Of a stretch of 64,000 nucleotides of DNA, positions 12,098 through 24,209 are shown piece after piece. Position numbers and translations under genes: made by a program. The notes beneath the pieces are model-generated. The model was not told the origin of the DNA and did no database searches. It worked only from the letters and a program-made list of their open reading frames with translations. This stretch comes from Enterobacter cloacae complex sp. ECNIH7. GTDB lineage: Bacteria; Pseudomonadota; Gammaproteobacteria; Enterobacterales; Enterobacteriaceae. The stretch covers positions 5,022,001 to 5,086,000 of the forward strand of contig NZ_CP017990.1 in assembly GCF_002208095.1 (NCBI RefSeq), in the 5' to 3' direction. How positions within the stretch are numbered: position 1 is the stretch's first letter; each line of letters opens with the position of its first letter.

Positions 12098-12583
12098 ATG
12101 AAATACGATACCTCCGAGCTTTGTGACATCTACCAGGAAGATGTCAACGTCGTTGAACCGCTGTTCTCCAACTTTGGTGGGAGGTCGTCGTTTGGCGGTC
12201 AAATCGTCACGGTGAAATGTTTCGAGGACAACGGGTTGCTGTACGATCTGCTCGAACAGAATGGCCGCGGCCGCGTTCTTGTGGTCGACGGCGGCGGTTC
12301 CGTGCGCCGTGCATTAATAGATGCTGAGCTGGCCGGCATTGCCGTTCAGAATGAGTGGGAAGGCCTTGTGGTGTACGGTTCCGTACGTCAGGTGGACGAT
12401 CTGGAAGACCTGGATATCGGGATTCAGGCCATCGCGGCCATACCGGTAGGGGCGGCAGGTGACGGCATCGGCGAAAGCGACGTGCGCGTCAATTTCGGCG
12501 GCGTGACCTTCTTCTCCGGGGATCATCTCTACGCCGATAATACCGGTATTATCCTTTCCGAAGATCCGCTGGATATCGAGTAG
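12098..12583 (+). CDS. rraA: Regulator of ribonuclease E activity A (RraA)
   Basis: RraA is a trimeric protein that binds RNase E and inhibits mRNA decay; it was formerly misannotated as menG. The 161-aa product starts [21 protein letters not shown] and contains the RraA-fold core [22 protein letters not shown] promoter of its own is likely in the AT-rich 90 bp after menA. It ends before a REP-like element and faces zapB convergently. Confidence 0.96.
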   Translation: MKYDTSELCDIYQEDVNVVEPLFSNFGGRSSFGGQIVTVKCFEDNGLLYDLLEQNGRGRVLVVDGGGSVRRALIDAELAGIAVQNEWEGLVVYGSVRQVDDLEDLDIGIQAIAAIPVGAAGDGIGESDVRVNFGGVTFFSGDHLYADNTGIILSEDPLDIE

Positions 12584-12610
12584 TAAAAAGTCAGCGAGAA
12601 CCATAAAAAA

Positions 12611-12640
12611 GCCGGGTGGCGGCGACGCCTTACCCGGCTT
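12611..12640. repeat. REP-like palindromic element between rraA and zapB
   Basis: An imperfect palindrome, GCCGGGTGGCGGC - GACGCC - TTACCCGGC, of the REP type typical of Enterobacter and Klebsiella intergenic spaces. A second unit of the same family lies at 60959-60989. It lies between the convergent 3' ends and may act as the transcript end for both. Confidence 0.75.
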
Positions 12641-12666
12641 ATTTCATCTGTATTTCCCGAGAGAAA

Positions 12667-13305
<639 letters not shown>

Positions 13306-14151
13306 ATGAGTCAGACATCAACCTTAAAAGGCCAGTGCATTGCCGAGTTCCTTGGTACCGGGTTGTTGATATTCTTCGGAGTGGGCTGTGTTGCTGCACT
13401 GAAAGTGGCGGGTGCCAGTTTTGGTCAGTGGGAAATCAGTATCATCTGGGGTCTGGGCGTGGCGATGGCCATCTACCTGACTGCAGGGGTTTCTGGTGCA
13501 CATCTTAACCCGGCGGTGACAATCGCACTGTGGCTGTTCGCGTGCTTTGACGGACGCAAAGTTGTTCCTTTCATTCTTTCTCAGTTTGCCGGCGCGTTTT
13601 GCGCAGCGGCGTTAGTTTACGGGCTTTATTACAATCTTTTCATCGACTTCGAACAGACGCATCATATGGTACGCGGCAGCGTCGAAAGTCTGGATCTGGC
13701 AGGCATCTTCTCAACCTACCCTAACCCGCATATCAATTTTGTGCAGGCGTTCGCAGTTGAAATGGTGATTACCGCTATTCTGATGGGCGTTATCCTGGCG
13801 CTGACCGACGACGGAAACGGCATTCCGCGCGGCCCGCTGGCACCCCTGCTGATTGGTTTGCTGATTGCGGTGATTGGCGCATCCATGGGCCCGCTGACCG
13901 GCTTCGCGATGAACCCGGCTCGTGATATCGGACCAAAAGTCTTCGCCTTTATCGCCGGCTGGGGTGACGTCGCTTTCACCGGTGGCAAAGACATTCCTTA
14001 CTTCCTGGTACCGCTGTTTGCGCCGGTTGTCGGGGCTGCGCTGGGTGCGTTTAGCTACCGCAAATTAATTGGTCGCCACTTACCGTGCGACACCTGTGTG
14101 GAAGAGGAGAAGGAAACGACTTCTACCGCACAACAAAAAGCTTCGCTGTAA
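13306..14151 (+). CDS. glpF: Glycerol uptake facilitator GlpF (aquaglyceroporin)
   Basis: GlpF is an inner-membrane MIP-family channel for glycerol. The 281-aa product from the ATG at 13306 (MSQTSTLKGQCIAEFLGTG) has both half-helix motifs: NPA in SGAHLNPAVTIALW (about residue 68) and NPARDIGPK (about residue 203). These make up the selectivity region. It is first in glpFKX, with glpK 21 bp downstream; the upstream region carries the likely CRP/GlpR control. Confidence 0.97.
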   Translation: MSQTSTLKGQCIAEFLGTGLLIFFGVGCVAALKVAGASFGQWEISIIWGLGVAMAIYLTAGVSGAHLNPAVTIALWLFACFDGRKVVPFILSQFAGAFCAAALVYGLYYNLFIDFEQTHHMVRGSVESLDLAGIFSTYPNPHINFVQAFAVEMVITAILMGVILALTDDGNGIPRGPLAPLLIGLLIAVIGASMGPLTGFAMNPARDIGPKVFAFIAGWGDVAFTGGKDIPYFLVPLFAPVVGAALGAFSYRKLIGRHLPCDTCVEEEKETTSTAQQKASL

Positions 14152-15681
<1,530 letters not shown>

Positions 15682-15683
15682 TC

Positions 15684-15767
15684 CCCCTCACCCCGGCCCT
15701 CTCCCCAAAGGGGAGAGGGTGTTTTAGGCCCCCTCGCCCCTTTGGGGAGAGGGTTAGGGTGAGGGGA
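15684..15767. repeat. Long intergenic palindrome between glpK and glpX
   Basis: Two arms of about 30 nt, the left beginning CCCCTCACCCCGGCC and the right ending GGTTAGGGTGAGGGG, are near-perfect reverse complements, each with an inner CCCC-AAA-GGGG core. The unit belongs to the same family as the shorter copies at 19742-19779 and 23142-23174. It could form a strong hairpin that separates glpFK from glpX expression. Confidence 0.75.
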
Positions 15768-15835
15768 GTACAGACCGCACCTTACCCACTCTGTGATAAA
15801 CTTCGTGCAATTCCTTTTGATTGCACGAGTACCTC

Positions 15836-16846
15836 ATGAAACGTGAACTTGCTATCGAGTTTTCCCGCGTCACCGAAGCAGCAGCCCTTGCAGGCTATAA
15901 ATGGCTGGGCCGTGGCGACAAAAATACCGCAGACGGCGCTGCCGTCCATGCCATGCGCATAGTACTTAACCAGGTCAACATTGACGGCACCATCGTAATC
16001 GGCGAAGGCGAGATCGACGAAGCGCCGATGCTCTATATCGGTGAAAAAGTCGGTACCGGCAAAGGCGATGCCGTGGATATCGCCGTCGACCCGATCGAAG
16101 GCACCCGCATGACGGCGATGGGTCAGGCCAATGCGTTAGCGGTGCTGGCCGTCGGCGATAAGGGCTGCTTCCTGAACGCGCCGGACATGTACATGGAAAA
16201 GCTGATTGTCGGCCCAGGCGCGAAGGGCGCAATCGACCTTAGCCTGCCGCTGGAAGAGAACCTGCAAAACATCGCCAAAGCCCTGGGCAAACCCCTTAGC
16301 GAACTCACCGTCACCATTCTGGCGAAACCGCGCCACGACGCCACTATTGCGCAGATGCAAAAGCTCGGCGTGCGCGTGTTTGCTATCCCTGACGGTGACG
16401 TTGCCGCCTCGATCCTGACCTGCATGCCGGACAGCGAAGTCGACGTGCTGTACGGCATCGGCGGCGCGCCGGAAGGTGTGGTCTCTGCGGCGGTGATCCG
16501 CGCGCTGGATGGCGATATGCAGGCCCGTCTGCTGCCCCGCCATGAGGTAAAAGGCGACAGCGAAGAGAACCGCCGTATCGGGGAAAACGAGCTGGCGCGC
16601 TGCGAAGCGATGGGCATCGAGGCCAATAAAGTGCTGCCTCTGGACGAGATGGCGCGTAGCGATAACGTTGTCTTCTCGGCGACCGGCATCACCAAAGGCG
16701 ATCTGCTGGACGGCATCACCCGCAAGGGTAATATGGCCACCACTGAAACGCTGCTGATTCGCGGTAAATCACGCACCATTCGCCGCATCCAGTCAATCCA
16801 CTATCTCGACCGCAAAGACCCGGACGTGCAGACGCACATTCTGTAA
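15836..16846 (+). CDS. glpX: Class II fructose-1,6-bisphosphatase GlpX
   Basis: GlpX dephosphorylates fructose-1,6-bisphosphate in gluconeogenesis. From the ATG at 15836 (MKRELAIEFSRVTEAAALAG) the product is 336 aa, the E. coli length. Metal-binding acidic residues lie in EGEIDEAPMLYIGE and in DIAVDPIEGTRMTA. It is the third gene of the glp cluster and is separated from glpK by a strong palindrome, so its transcript level may be uncoupled. Confidence 0.96.
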   Translation: MKRELAIEFSRVTEAAALAGYKWLGRGDKNTADGAAVHAMRIVLNQVNIDGTIVIGEGEIDEAPMLYIGEKVGTGKGDAVDIAVDPIEGTRMTAMGQANALAVLAVGDKGCFLNAPDMYMEKLIVGPGAKGAIDLSLPLEENLQNIAKALGKPLSELTVTILAKPRHDATIAQMQKLGVRVFAIPDGDVAASILTCMPDSEVDVLYGIGGAPEGVVSAAVIRALDGDMQARLLPRHEVKGDSEENRRIGENELARCEAMGIEANKVLPLDEMARSDNVVFSATGITKGDLLDGITRKGNMATTETLLIRGKSRTIRRIQSIHYLDRKDPDVQTHIL

Positions 16847-16942
16847 AACCGTTTGATCGATAGAGCTTTCCGGCCCTGACGGGCTGGAAATTATCACCAC
16901 AAGTACGGAAGATAGAACAGAGAAACAGCACAGGAGAAGATC

Positions 16943-17689
16943 ATGGCGGACTGGGTAACAGGTAAAGTCACAAAGGTACAGTTCTGGACCGATGCGCTAT
17001 TTAGTCTCACCGTACATGCTCCCGTTCACCCGTTTAAGGCCGGGCAATTTGCGAAGCTGGGGCTGGACGTCGACGGCGAGCGCGTGCAGCGCGCCTATTC
17101 TTACGTTAACGCGCCTGATAACCCGGATCTCGAGTTCTATCTGGTCACCGTTCCTGACGGTAAGCTCAGCCCGCGCCTTGCCGCCCTTAAGCCCGGCGAC
17201 GACGTGCAAATTGTGAGTGAAGCGGCAGGCTTCTTTGTGCTCGAAGAGATCCCCGACTGCGACACGCTCTGGATGCTGGCAACCGGTACGGCCATCGGCC
17301 CTTATCTCTCTATTTTGCAGTACGGCAAAGATCTGGAGCGCTTTAAAAACATCGTGCTGGTACACGCTGCGCGCTACGCCGCGGACCTGAGCTATTTGCC
17401 GCAGATGCAGGCGCTTGAACAGCAGTACGGCGGGAAGTTAAAGATTCAGACGGTGGTCAGCCGCGAAACCGTAGCAGGAGCGCTTACCGGCCGCGTGCCG
17501 GCGTTAATTGAGAGTGGAGCCCTGGAAGACGCGGTGGGTTTGCCGCTGAACGCTGAAACCAGCCACGTCATGCTGTGCGGCAACCCGCAGATGGTGCGGG
17601 ACACGCAGCAGCTTCTGAAGGATACCCGGCAGATGACGAAACATCTTCGCCGCCGACCGGGCCATATGACCGCCGAACACTACTGGTGA
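16943..17689 (+). CDS. fpr: Ferredoxin/flavodoxin NADP+ reductase
   Basis: Fpr is an FAD enzyme that moves electrons between NADPH and flavodoxin or ferredoxin and is part of the SoxRS response in E. coli. The 248-aa protein has the FAD-binding RAYSYVNAP motif (near residue 50) and the NADP-binding ATGTAIGPYLS motif (near 112). It ends HYW, typical of this bacterial subclass. Its stop abuts the stop of the convergent yiiR with no spacer. Confidence 0.96.
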   Translation: MADWVTGKVTKVQFWTDALFSLTVHAPVHPFKAGQFAKLGLDVDGERVQRAYSYVNAPDNPDLEFYLVTVPDGKLSPRLAALKPGDDVQIVSEAAGFFVLEEIPDCDTLWMLATGTAIGPYLSILQYGKDLERFKNIVLVHAARYAADLSYLPQMQALEQQYGGKLKIQTVVSRETVAGALTGRVPALIESGALEDAVGLPLNAETSHVMLCGNPQMVRDTQQLLKDTRQMTKHLRRRPGHMTAEHYW

Positions 17690-18109
17690 TCAGCGGTATT
17701 TCACCTCAAGGGTGTCTTTACCGTATTTGTTTTCGCTCTGGGTGCCAATAAACGCGCCCAGATCGACAATCATCATCACGAAGATGACCGACGGCAGCAG
17801 CCTGCCTACGACCCACGGCAGGATGGACGGAAGCATCGCCCAGTTTCCCGCCACCAGCATCCACGCCAGAATAATCAGAAATGCCCACGCGCCGGAACGT
17901 CCGCGATCGTGCAGCCGTTTTACGACAACCGCCGCCGTTGGCCATAGCAGACAGACCAGCGCGAAGGCCGCCGTTTGCGTGCTCAGCCAGGCGTTGTAAG
18001 CAACGAAAAACAGAAGCAGCATGGCGACAACCCACGTCACCATCCAGATCCAGAAATCACGGCGTCCAATACGCCCTTTGAATGAAAACAGCCACTGCTG
18101 TATGGTCAT
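17690..18109 (-). CDS. yiiR: DUF805 inner-membrane protein (YiiR)
   Basis: Small polytopic membrane protein of unknown function. From the ATG at 18109 (MTIQQWLFSFKGRIGRRDFW) the 139-aa product has the DUF805 signature GRIGRRDFW and three to four hydrophobic helices (residues about 22-42, 48-68 and 80-110). The longer frame to 18169 lacks a ribosome site and does not match relatives. Its position between fpr and yiiQ matches E. coli, except that yiiS and uspD are missing. Confidence 0.85.
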   Translation of the reverse strand: MTIQQWLFSFKGRIGRRDFWIWMVTWVVAMLLLFFVAYNAWLSTQTAAFALVCLLWPTAAVVVKRLHDRGRSGAWAFLIILAWMLVAGNWAMLPSILPWVVGRLLPSVIFVMMIVDLGAFIGTQSENKYGKDTLEVKYR

Positions 18110-18221
18110 GTAAGGTTCCTTATTATCGTATAGCGCGCATTTTACCCTGGAGTTGTGACCTTTTGACAAGCCGACCAGATATCGTTTTAATCATGAGCAC
18201 TTACGGCCAGGGGCAATGTTG

Positions 18222-18818
18222 ATGAAAAGTTCGGCACGTTCTCTTTTCCTGTGTTTAGCGCTGCTCAGCGCGGGTTATCCCCTGCACGCCGCCGAAACCA
18301 CAGCCCCGACCACAGCACCCTATCTGCTGGCGGGCGCGCCGTCGTTCGATCAGTCCATCAGCCAGTTTCGTGAAACCTTCAATCAGACCAACCCCACGCT
18401 GCCGCTGGATGAGTTTCGCGCCATTGATGGCTCCCGCGATACCCCTACACTGACCCGTGCGGCAAGCAAGATAAATGAGAATTTGTATGCTTCCACGGCG
18501 CTGGAGCGCGGTACGTTAAAAATCAAAAGCATGCAAATCACCTGGCTGCCGATACAGGGGCCAGAGCAGAAAGCCGCTAAGGCGAAAGCGCTGGAGTACA
18601 TGAGCGCGGTACTGCAGGCCTTTACCCCTGCGCTGACGAAAAAACAAAGTCAGCAAAAGCTGCAAAAACTCCTTACCGCCGGGAAAAACAAGCGTTACTA
18701 CGCTGATACCGAAGGCGCGATCCGCTATGTTGTGGCGGACAACGGCGAAAAAGGACTGACCTTCGCTGTTGAACCGATTAAGCTGGCACTATCTGACACC
18801 CTCGGCGGGGCGAATTAA
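18222..18818 (+). CDS. yiiQ: Periplasmic DUF1454 protein (YiiQ)
   Basis: Exported protein of unknown function. A signal peptide (MKSSARSLFLCLALLSAGYPLHA, cleavage near AET) precedes a domain containing APYLLAGAPSFD and LTRAASKINENLYASTALERG, which match YiiQ. The length is 198 aa from the ATG at 18222; an ATG two codons upstream is an alternative. It is encoded just upstream of tpiA, as in E. coli. Confidence 0.85.
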   Translation: MKSSARSLFLCLALLSAGYPLHAAETTAPTTAPYLLAGAPSFDQSISQFRETFNQTNPTLPLDEFRAIDGSRDTPTLTRAASKINENLYASTALERGTLKIKSMQITWLPIQGPEQKAAKAKALEYMSAVLQAFTPALTKKQSQQKLQKLLTAGKNKRYYADTEGAIRYVVADNGEKGLTFAVEPIKLALSDTLGGAN

Positions 18819-18929
18819 TGACAAAAAGCAAAGCCTTTCGAGGGAAAATCTCTATACTGATTCACAGACCATGCTGCCCGACAGGGTGGCCATATTCCTT
18901 AATTCGCTTATTTAGCGTGGAGAATTGAA

Positions 18930-19697
18930 ATGCGACATCCTTTAGTGATGGGTAACTGGAAACTGAACGGCAGCCGCCACATGGTAAACGAGCTGGTTGC
19001 GAACCTGCGTAAAGAGCTGGCTGGCGTGACGGGCTGCGCGGTTGCTATCGCTCCGCCGGATATGTACCTGGATCTGGCTAAACACGCCGCTGACGGCAGC
19101 CACATCATTCTGGGCGCGCAGAACGTTGACGTTAACCTGTCTGGCGCGTTCACCGGTGAAACCTCCGCTGAAATGCTGAAAGATATCGGCGCAAAATACA
19201 TCATCATCGGCCACTCCGAGCGTCGCACCTATCACAAAGAATCCGATGAGTTCATCGCGAAGAAATTCGCCGTGCTGAAAGAGCAGGGTCTGATCCCGGT
19301 TCTGTGCATCGGTGAAACCGAAGCGGAAAACGAAGCGGGCAAAACCGAAGAAGTATGTGCACGTCAGATCGACGCAGTGCTGAAAACCCAGGGCGCGGCA
19401 GCGTTCGAAGGCGCGGTAATCGCTTACGAGCCAGTCTGGGCGATCGGTACCGGCAAATCTGCAACCCCTGCGCAGGCTCAGGCGGTTCACAAATTCATTC
19501 GTGACCACATTGCTAAAGCCGACGCGAAGGTCGCTGAGCAAGTGATTATTCAGTACGGCGGTTCCGTAAACGCCTCCAACGCTGCTGAGCTGTTCACCCA
19601 GCCAGACATCGATGGCGCGCTGGTTGGCGGTGCATCCCTGAAAGCGGACGCTTTCGCGGTGATCGTTAAAGCGGCAGAAGCGGCTAAACAGGCGTAA
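18930..19697 (+). CDS. tpiA: Triosephosphate isomerase
   Basis: TpiA interconverts dihydroxyacetone phosphate and glyceraldehyde-3-phosphate. The 255-aa product has all catalytic elements: the Asn/Lys of GNWKLNG, the His of IIGHSERR, the Glu of [15 protein letters not shown] (the flexible lid), and the phosphate loop GGSVNASN. It is monocistronic, with its own upstream AT-rich region, and is followed by an intergenic palindrome. Confidence 0.98.
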   Translation: MRHPLVMGNWKLNGSRHMVNELVANLRKELAGVTGCAVAIAPPDMYLDLAKHAADGSHIILGAQNVDVNLSGAFTGETSAEMLKDIGAKYIIIGHSERRTYHKESDEFIAKKFAVLKEQGLIPVLCIGETEAENEAGKTEEVCARQIDAVLKTQGAAAFEGAVIAYEPVWAIGTGKSATPAQAQAVHKFIRDHIAKADAKVAEQVIIQYGGSVNASNAAELFTQPDIDGALVGGASLKADAFAVIVKAAEAAKQA

Positions 19698-19741
19698 TTG
19701 CCTTTGTGGCGGGTGGCGCTTGCGCTTGCCCGCCGCTCTTC

Positions 19742-19779
19742 TCCTCCCTCTCCCTTTGGGAGAGGGTTGGGTGAGGGGA
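19742..19779. repeat. Intergenic palindromic repeat (CCCTCTCCC/GGGAGAGGG family)
   Basis: CCCTCTCCC-TTTG-GGAGAGGG followed by TTGGGTGAGGGG. It is a half-unit of the larger palindrome after glpK and lies between the convergent tpiA and SLC13 permease genes. It may serve as a transcript end. Confidence 0.65.
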
Positions 19780-19795
19780 AACCGCTCGCACCGAA

Positions 19796-21100
19796 CTACA
19801 CTTTCCCCAGCAAACTAAACCACAGATAATCCAGCGGCAGCAGCACCAGATACGTTGCGATAGCCAGCGCCAGACAAAGCACCATCCCCGCCCTGGCAGG
19901 CACCTTTCCTAGCCCCATCGCCACCACGATCGGCGACGCCTGATACGGCAGCAGCGGCGTGGAATAGCCCAGCACCTGAATCATGATCACCGACAGCAGC
20001 GGGAAACCGGTCGCGTCCGAGAAGCTCTGCGCCAGCGTGGTGTAAAGCGCCGGCACGCCGTTGGCGGTCATAATGAAGTTGAGCGCCGTGGTAATACCGG
20101 TCAGCGCCAGGAAGCTGGTGAACGGTCTGTCTGCATCCAGCGGCATAATGCGAAGCAACGCCTCGCCCATTGCCGTTCCGATACCGGTTTGCGTCACGAC
20201 GATCGCAAGCCCAAGAATCCCCGCGACGTAAATACAGGTGCGCATGTTCACCCCGGCAGAAAACTCTTCCCCAGTAATGAAACCAATGCGCGGCAGCATG
20301 ACGATGATCGACGCCGCCAGCCCCGTCCACGCCGGCCCAACGCCGTGCCAGCTCTCCGTGATCCACATCCCCAGCACCACCGCCAGGAGCCAGGCAAGAC
20401 GCTTTTCATCCCGCCCCATAGGCTCAGAGGGCGCCTGTTCCTTCGGCGGTTTTGGGCTACCGGGAAATAGCCAGCAGATGAGGCCAATCAGAATAAGGCC
20501 TTTGAGAATACCGAGCACCGGCGTGTGCAGCAGCAGATACGGGACATAGTTCAGATGGATGCCGTACGAGCCTTCGGCCGCACCGCTCATCACCAGGTTA
20601 GGGACGTTAGCAGGCAGGATCGTCGCCGAAAGCTGGAAAGTCCCGAACCCCACCGCCAGCGCCAGCCCGAACCAGGCGCGGGAGCCGTCGGCGATACCGG
20701 CGCGTTTTGCCATCGCCGCGACAATCGGCATCAGCAGCGCAATACGTCCCATGTTCGACGGCATCACAAACGCCAGCGCGTAGCTCAGCAGCACCACGCT
20801 CGCCACCATCAACACCCAGGAGTCGGTGAGCTTTGCCGACAGCGCCCGGGCGGCCCTGTCCGCCAGTCCGGTTTTACGGATCGCCACGCCAAGCACAAAG
20901 CCGCTGAATACCAGCCAGAAAGCCGACGAGGCAAAACCGCCGAAGATCACTTCCGGCGGGGCGATTCTGGCGGTCATCGCCGCCGTGAAGAACAGCAGCG
21001 CGGTGATAAATTCCGGCAATAGCGACGTCGCCCACAGCACGATGGTGACGCCAACAATCAGTGAGGGCAGCAGCAGAGGATACGTTAACCAGAGCGACAT
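19796..21100 (-). CDS. SLC13/DASS-family anion permease
   Basis: Predicted inner-membrane symporter for an anion such as a dicarboxylate, citrate or sulfate. The 434-aa protein is hydrophobic throughout, with about ten to twelve spans. It has two internally similar halves, each with a hairpin-type motif: MPSNMGRIALLMPIV in the first half and ANGVPALYTTLAQ in the second, as in DASS carriers. The substrate cannot be read from sequence. It is not at this locus in E. coli K-12 as I recall it, so it is a lineage-specific gene between tpiA and cdh. Confidence 0.8.
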   Translation of the reverse strand: MSLWLTYPLLLPSLIVGVTIVLWATSLLPEFITALLFFTAAMTARIAPPEVIFGGFASSAFWLVFSGFVLGVAIRKTGLADRAARALSAKLTDSWVLMVASVVLLSYALAFVMPSNMGRIALLMPIVAAMAKRAGIADGSRAWFGLALAVGFGTFQLSATILPANVPNLVMSGAAEGSYGIHLNYVPYLLLHTPVLGILKGLILIGLICWLFPGSPKPPKEQAPSEPMGRDEKRLAWLLAVVLGMWITESWHGVGPAWTGLAASIIVMLPRIGFITGEEFSAGVNMRTCIYVAGILGLAIVVTQTGIGTAMGEALLRIMPLDADRPFTSFLALTGITTALNFIMTANGVPALYTTLAQSFSDATGFPLLSVIMIQVLGYSTPLLPYQASPIVVAMGLGKVPARAGMVLCLALAIATYLVLLPLDYLWFSLLGKV

Positions 21101-21173
21101 ACCTGTCTCCTGTAGAATTTTTCAGCAAGTCTACGGTGACAGGCAGCCCGAGTAAACGCGATTTATGGTGGGG

Positions 21174-21917
21174 TTACTTCAGGATAGTGCATTGATGATC
21201 CTGCAGTTCCTCCGCAGACGCGCGGTTAAGCGTGAGCAGGTTACGCTCGGTCGCCAGCAAAACAAAAGAGCCATCCGACTGCTGCGCCATTGCCAGCGCG
21301 AAACGCCCCATATGGTCGCGCGCTTCCGGCAGCTCTTCCGCCAGCATCATAAACGGGCTGCGCTGGACCAGCTCATTCTCCGTCACCCGACGCGCAAGAT
21401 ACTCATGGCCTTCGAGCCCGCCCGGGAACGGCAGCCACTGGGTGCTGATTTCTCCCTGCGCCGCGTTGAGCTTCTCGCGCACGTCCGGGCGCAGGCAGGA
21501 GATATGAATATGAAAATGGTTCTGCGTGCGGCCAGTCGGCGAGTTAATCGTCAGCGAAATGGCGCTATCAGGCACCTCGGATCTACGCTTCAGGGTCATA
21601 AAGCTGCGCGACTGCCACGCCAGCCAGAAAAAGTTCGGCGTATGAGCGTCGGTCAGCAGCGGGCTCTCGGTACCGTTGATGCGATATGTTGGCATCAAAA
21701 GGTATTGCAGCGGCCCGTTGCGATCTTTAAATACCACATAGCCTGCATCCGTTTTCACCTGCGCACAGGGTGCCGGGTTACGGTTCTGGATCTGATTCGG
21801 CACACACTGGTCGAGAACGATATGGCGCAACGCATTCGGATTACCCGCTTTCATCCAGTACACGCCGCCAGCGGCAAGGGCGATGACAATGAGGATCAAT
21901 AAGATAATTTTTTTCAC
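21174..21917 (-). CDS. cdh: CDP-diacylglycerol pyrophosphatase
   Basis: Cdh hydrolyses CDP-diacylglycerol to CMP and phosphatidate. I chose the GTG at 21917, preceded by AGGGA, giving 247 aa with an N-terminal membrane anchor ([20 protein letters not shown]). The catalytic HIT-like motif is NHFHIHISC at about residue 160. Strong resemblance to E. coli Cdh includes [19 protein letters not shown]. In E. coli the gene is adjacent to tpiA; here the permease intervenes. Confidence 0.93.
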   Translation of the reverse strand: MKKIILLILIVIALAAGGVYWMKAGNPNALRHIVLDQCVPNQIQNRNPAPCAQVKTDAGYVVFKDRNGPLQYLLMPTYRINGTESPLLTDAHTPNFFWLAWQSRSFMTLKRRSEVPDSAISLTINSPTGRTQNHFHIHISCLRPDVREKLNAAQGEISTQWLPFPGGLEGHEYLARRVTENELVQRSPFMMLAEELPEARDHMGRFALAMAQQSDGSFVLLATERNLLTLNRASAEELQDHQCTILK

Positions 21918-21973
21918 AACGCGTTCCCTGTTTTCAATAGAGGCAAAAGAGTAACGCAAAATGATGACCAAAT

Positions 21974-22003
21974 AAAAAACCCGGCGGATTTCTCACGCCG
22001 GGT
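21974..22003 (-). terminator. Intrinsic terminator of sbp
   Basis: On the minus strand ACCCGGCG and CGCCGGGT form an 8-bp stem followed by a run of six T residues. It lies about 20 bp after the sbp stop. Confidence 0.85.
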
Positions 22004-22024
22004 CACCGTGTCACAGGCTAATGG

Positions 22025-23014
22025 TTAGCGCTGGCTAATTTGGTCGAAGGTACCGCCATTGGAGAAGTGCTCTTTCTGCGCTTTCGTCCAGCCGCCGAAC
22101 ACATCGTCAATAGTGAATAGCTTCAGTTTTGGGAACTCCCCTTCGTATTTCTTGGCGACCGCCGCATCGCGTGGACGATAGAAGTTTTTAGCCGCAATTT
22201 CCTGGCCTTCTGGCGAGTACAGATACTTCAGGTAGGCTTCCGCCACCGCTTTGGTATCTTTCTTCTCAACCACTTTATCGACCACGGAAACGGTCGGCTC
22301 AGCCAGAATCGATTCGCTCGGGGTCACGATCTCGAATTTGTCTTTACCCAGCTCGTGGGTCGCCAGCAGAGCTTCGTTTTCCCAGGCAATCAGCACGTCG
22401 CCAATCCCGCGCTCAACGAAGGTGTTGGTGGCGCCACGCGCGCCGGAGTCCAGCACCTCAACGTTTTTATACAGCGCCTTCACGAATTCCTGAGCTTTGG
22501 CCTGGTCGCCATTGTTGTGATGCAGTGCATAACCCCACGCGCCCAGGTAGTTCCAGCGAGCGCCGCCGGAGCTTTTCGGGTTCGGGGTAATCACAGAAAC
22601 GCCCGGTTTGATCAGGTCGTTCCAGTCTTTAATTTGTTTCGGGTTGCCTTTACGCACCAGGAAGACGATGGTCGAAGTGTATGGCGCAGAGTTATCCGGC
22701 AGGCGTTTGATCCAGTTTTTGTCGATACGGCCACGCTCGGCGATCGCGTCGACATCGTAGGCCAGCGCCAGGGTCACCACGTCGGCTTCAATACCGTTTA
22801 TCACGGACGTCGCCTGCTTGCCGGAGCCGCCATGCGACTGGCGAACCACCACGTTGTCACCGGTTTCCTGCTTCCAGTGTGCCGCGAACGCTTTGTTGTA
22901 TTGCTCGTACAGTTCACGCGTCGGGTCGTATGACACGTTCAGTAACTGGATATCCTTAGCCAGAACGCTGGTCGATGCCAGCAATAATGTTAAACCCACG
23001 CCCCATTTATTCAT
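22025..23014 (-). CDS. sbp: Periplasmic sulfate-binding protein
   Basis: Sbp captures sulfate for the CysAWT (CysUWA) ABC importer. The 329-aa precursor starts with a signal peptide ([19 protein letters not shown], cleaved before KDIQ). Family motifs include [17 protein letters not shown] at the mature N-terminus and [19 protein letters not shown], which contacts sulfate. It is probably CysB-regulated as in relatives, but I did not resolve a CysB site. Confidence 0.96.
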   Translation of the reverse strand: MNKWGVGLTLLLASTSVLAKDIQLLNVSYDPTRELYEQYNKAFAAHWKQETGDNVVVRQSHGGSGKQATSVINGIEADVVTLALAYDVDAIAERGRIDKNWIKRLPDNSAPYTSTIVFLVRKGNPKQIKDWNDLIKPGVSVITPNPKSSGGARWNYLGAWGYALHHNNGDQAKAQEFVKALYKNVEVLDSGARGATNTFVERGIGDVLIAWENEALLATHELGKDKFEIVTPSESILAEPTVSVVDKVVEKKDTKAVAEAYLKYLYSPEGQEIAAKNFYRPRDAAVAKKYEGEFPKLKLFTIDDVFGGWTKAQKEHFSNGGTFDQISQR

Positions 23015-23141
23015 CGCCCAGCTCTCTTGTGTAGTGTTTTGATGAATGCAGCGTGCCAGAAAGCGAATCGAGGATTAAAGAATAAAAAAAGATTGGCTAT
23101 AACGTAGTGGAATAAAAGAAGTGGATGAGCGGCCTGATGCC

Positions 23142-23174
23142 CTCATTCCAACCCTCTCCCCCGGGAGAGGGAGC
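23142..23174. repeat. Intergenic palindromic repeat (third copy)
   Basis: CCCTCATTCCAACCCTCTCCC-CGGGAGAGGG, the same family as the copies at 15684-15767 and 19742-19779. It lies between sbp and the pfkA terminator. Confidence 0.6.
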
Positions 23175-23180
23175 AACCAT

Positions 23181-23211
23181 AAAAAAACGGTAACCCAAGG
23201 GTTACCGTTTT
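23181..23211 (-). terminator. Intrinsic terminator of pfkA
   Basis: AAACGGTAACCC-AA-GGGTTACCGTTT is a perfect 12-bp stem; on the minus strand a further T run follows. It lies about 35 bp after the pfkA stop. Confidence 0.85.
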
Positions 23212-23246
23212 GCATTTACCTTGCCGCCACCGGGCAACAGAGCCGA

Positions 23247-24209
23247 TCAGTACAGTTTTTTCGCGCAGTCCAGCCAGTCACCTTTGAACGGACGCTTCAT
23301 GTTTTCAATCGCGTCGATGATGTCGTGGTGAACCAGTTTTTCGTTCTGAATACCGACGCAGCGGCCGCCGTGACCCTGCAGCAGCAGATCGATAGCGTAC
23401 GCGCCCATACGGGACGCCAGAATACGGTCGTACGGGCCTGGGGAACCGCCGCGCTGGATGTGACCCAGTACGGTCGCGCGGGTTTCGCGTTTGGTTTCGG
23501 CTTCGATGTACTTCGCCAGCTCGTCAACGTCACAGATGTGCTCGGTGATAGCCACGATTGCGTGTTTTTTACCTTTCGCGATGCCTGCTTTGATTTCAGC
23601 CACCAGATCTTCACGGCTAAATTCGACTTCTGGCACGACGATAAATTCACAACCGCCCGCAATGGCTGCCGCCAGCGTCAGGTCGCCACAGTAACGGCCC
23701 ATCACTTCAACGATAGAGATACGCTGGTGAGAAGACGAGGTGTCACGCAGACGGTCAATCGCTTCAACAACGGTACCCAGTGCAGTAAAGAAGCCGATAG
23801 TGTAGTCAGTACCTTTGATGTCGTTGTCGATGGTGCCCGGCAGACCGATGCACGGGAAGCCCATTTCGGTCAGACGTTTTGCACCCATGTAGGAGCCGTC
23901 ACCACCGATAACCACCAGGGCGTCCAGGCCGCGTTTCTTCATGTTTTCGATAGCCACTTCACGAACGTGTTCATCACGGAATTCCGGGAAGCGCGCGGAA
24001 CCGAGGAAAGTACCGCCACGGTTGATCATGTCAGACACGCTGTAACGGTCGAGCTGAACCATACGATCTTCATACAGGCCCAGATAACCGTCATAAACGC
24101 CAAAAACTTCCAGGCCTTCCGTCAGCGCTGCACGGACAACACCACGAATTGCCGCGTTCATGCCCGGCGCATCACCGCCGCTTGTCAACACACCGATTTT
24201 CTTAATCAT
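23247..24209 (-). CDS. pfkA: 6-phosphofructokinase I
   Basis: PfkA is the ATP-dependent glycolytic phosphofructokinase, regulated by PEP and ADP. From the ATG at 24209 ([23 protein letters not shown]) the product is 320 aa, as in E. coli. Active-site motifs are GGDGSYMG for ATP and [13 protein letters not shown], whose Asp is the catalytic base. The upstream in-frame extension to 24296 is intergenic. Confidence 0.98.
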   Translation of the reverse strand: MIKKIGVLTSGGDAPGMNAAIRGVVRAALTEGLEVFGVYDGYLGLYEDRMVQLDRYSVSDMINRGGTFLGSARFPEFRDEHVREVAIENMKKRGLDALVVIGGDGSYMGAKRLTEMGFPCIGLPGTIDNDIKGTDYTIGFFTALGTVVEAIDRLRDTSSSHQRISIVEVMGRYCGDLTLAAAIAGGCEFIVVPEVEFSREDLVAEIKAGIAKGKKHAIVAITEHICDVDELAKYIEAETKRETRATVLGHIQRGGSPGPYDRILASRMGAYAIDLLLQGHGGRCVGIQNEKLVHHDIIDAIENMKRPFKGDWLDCAKKLY

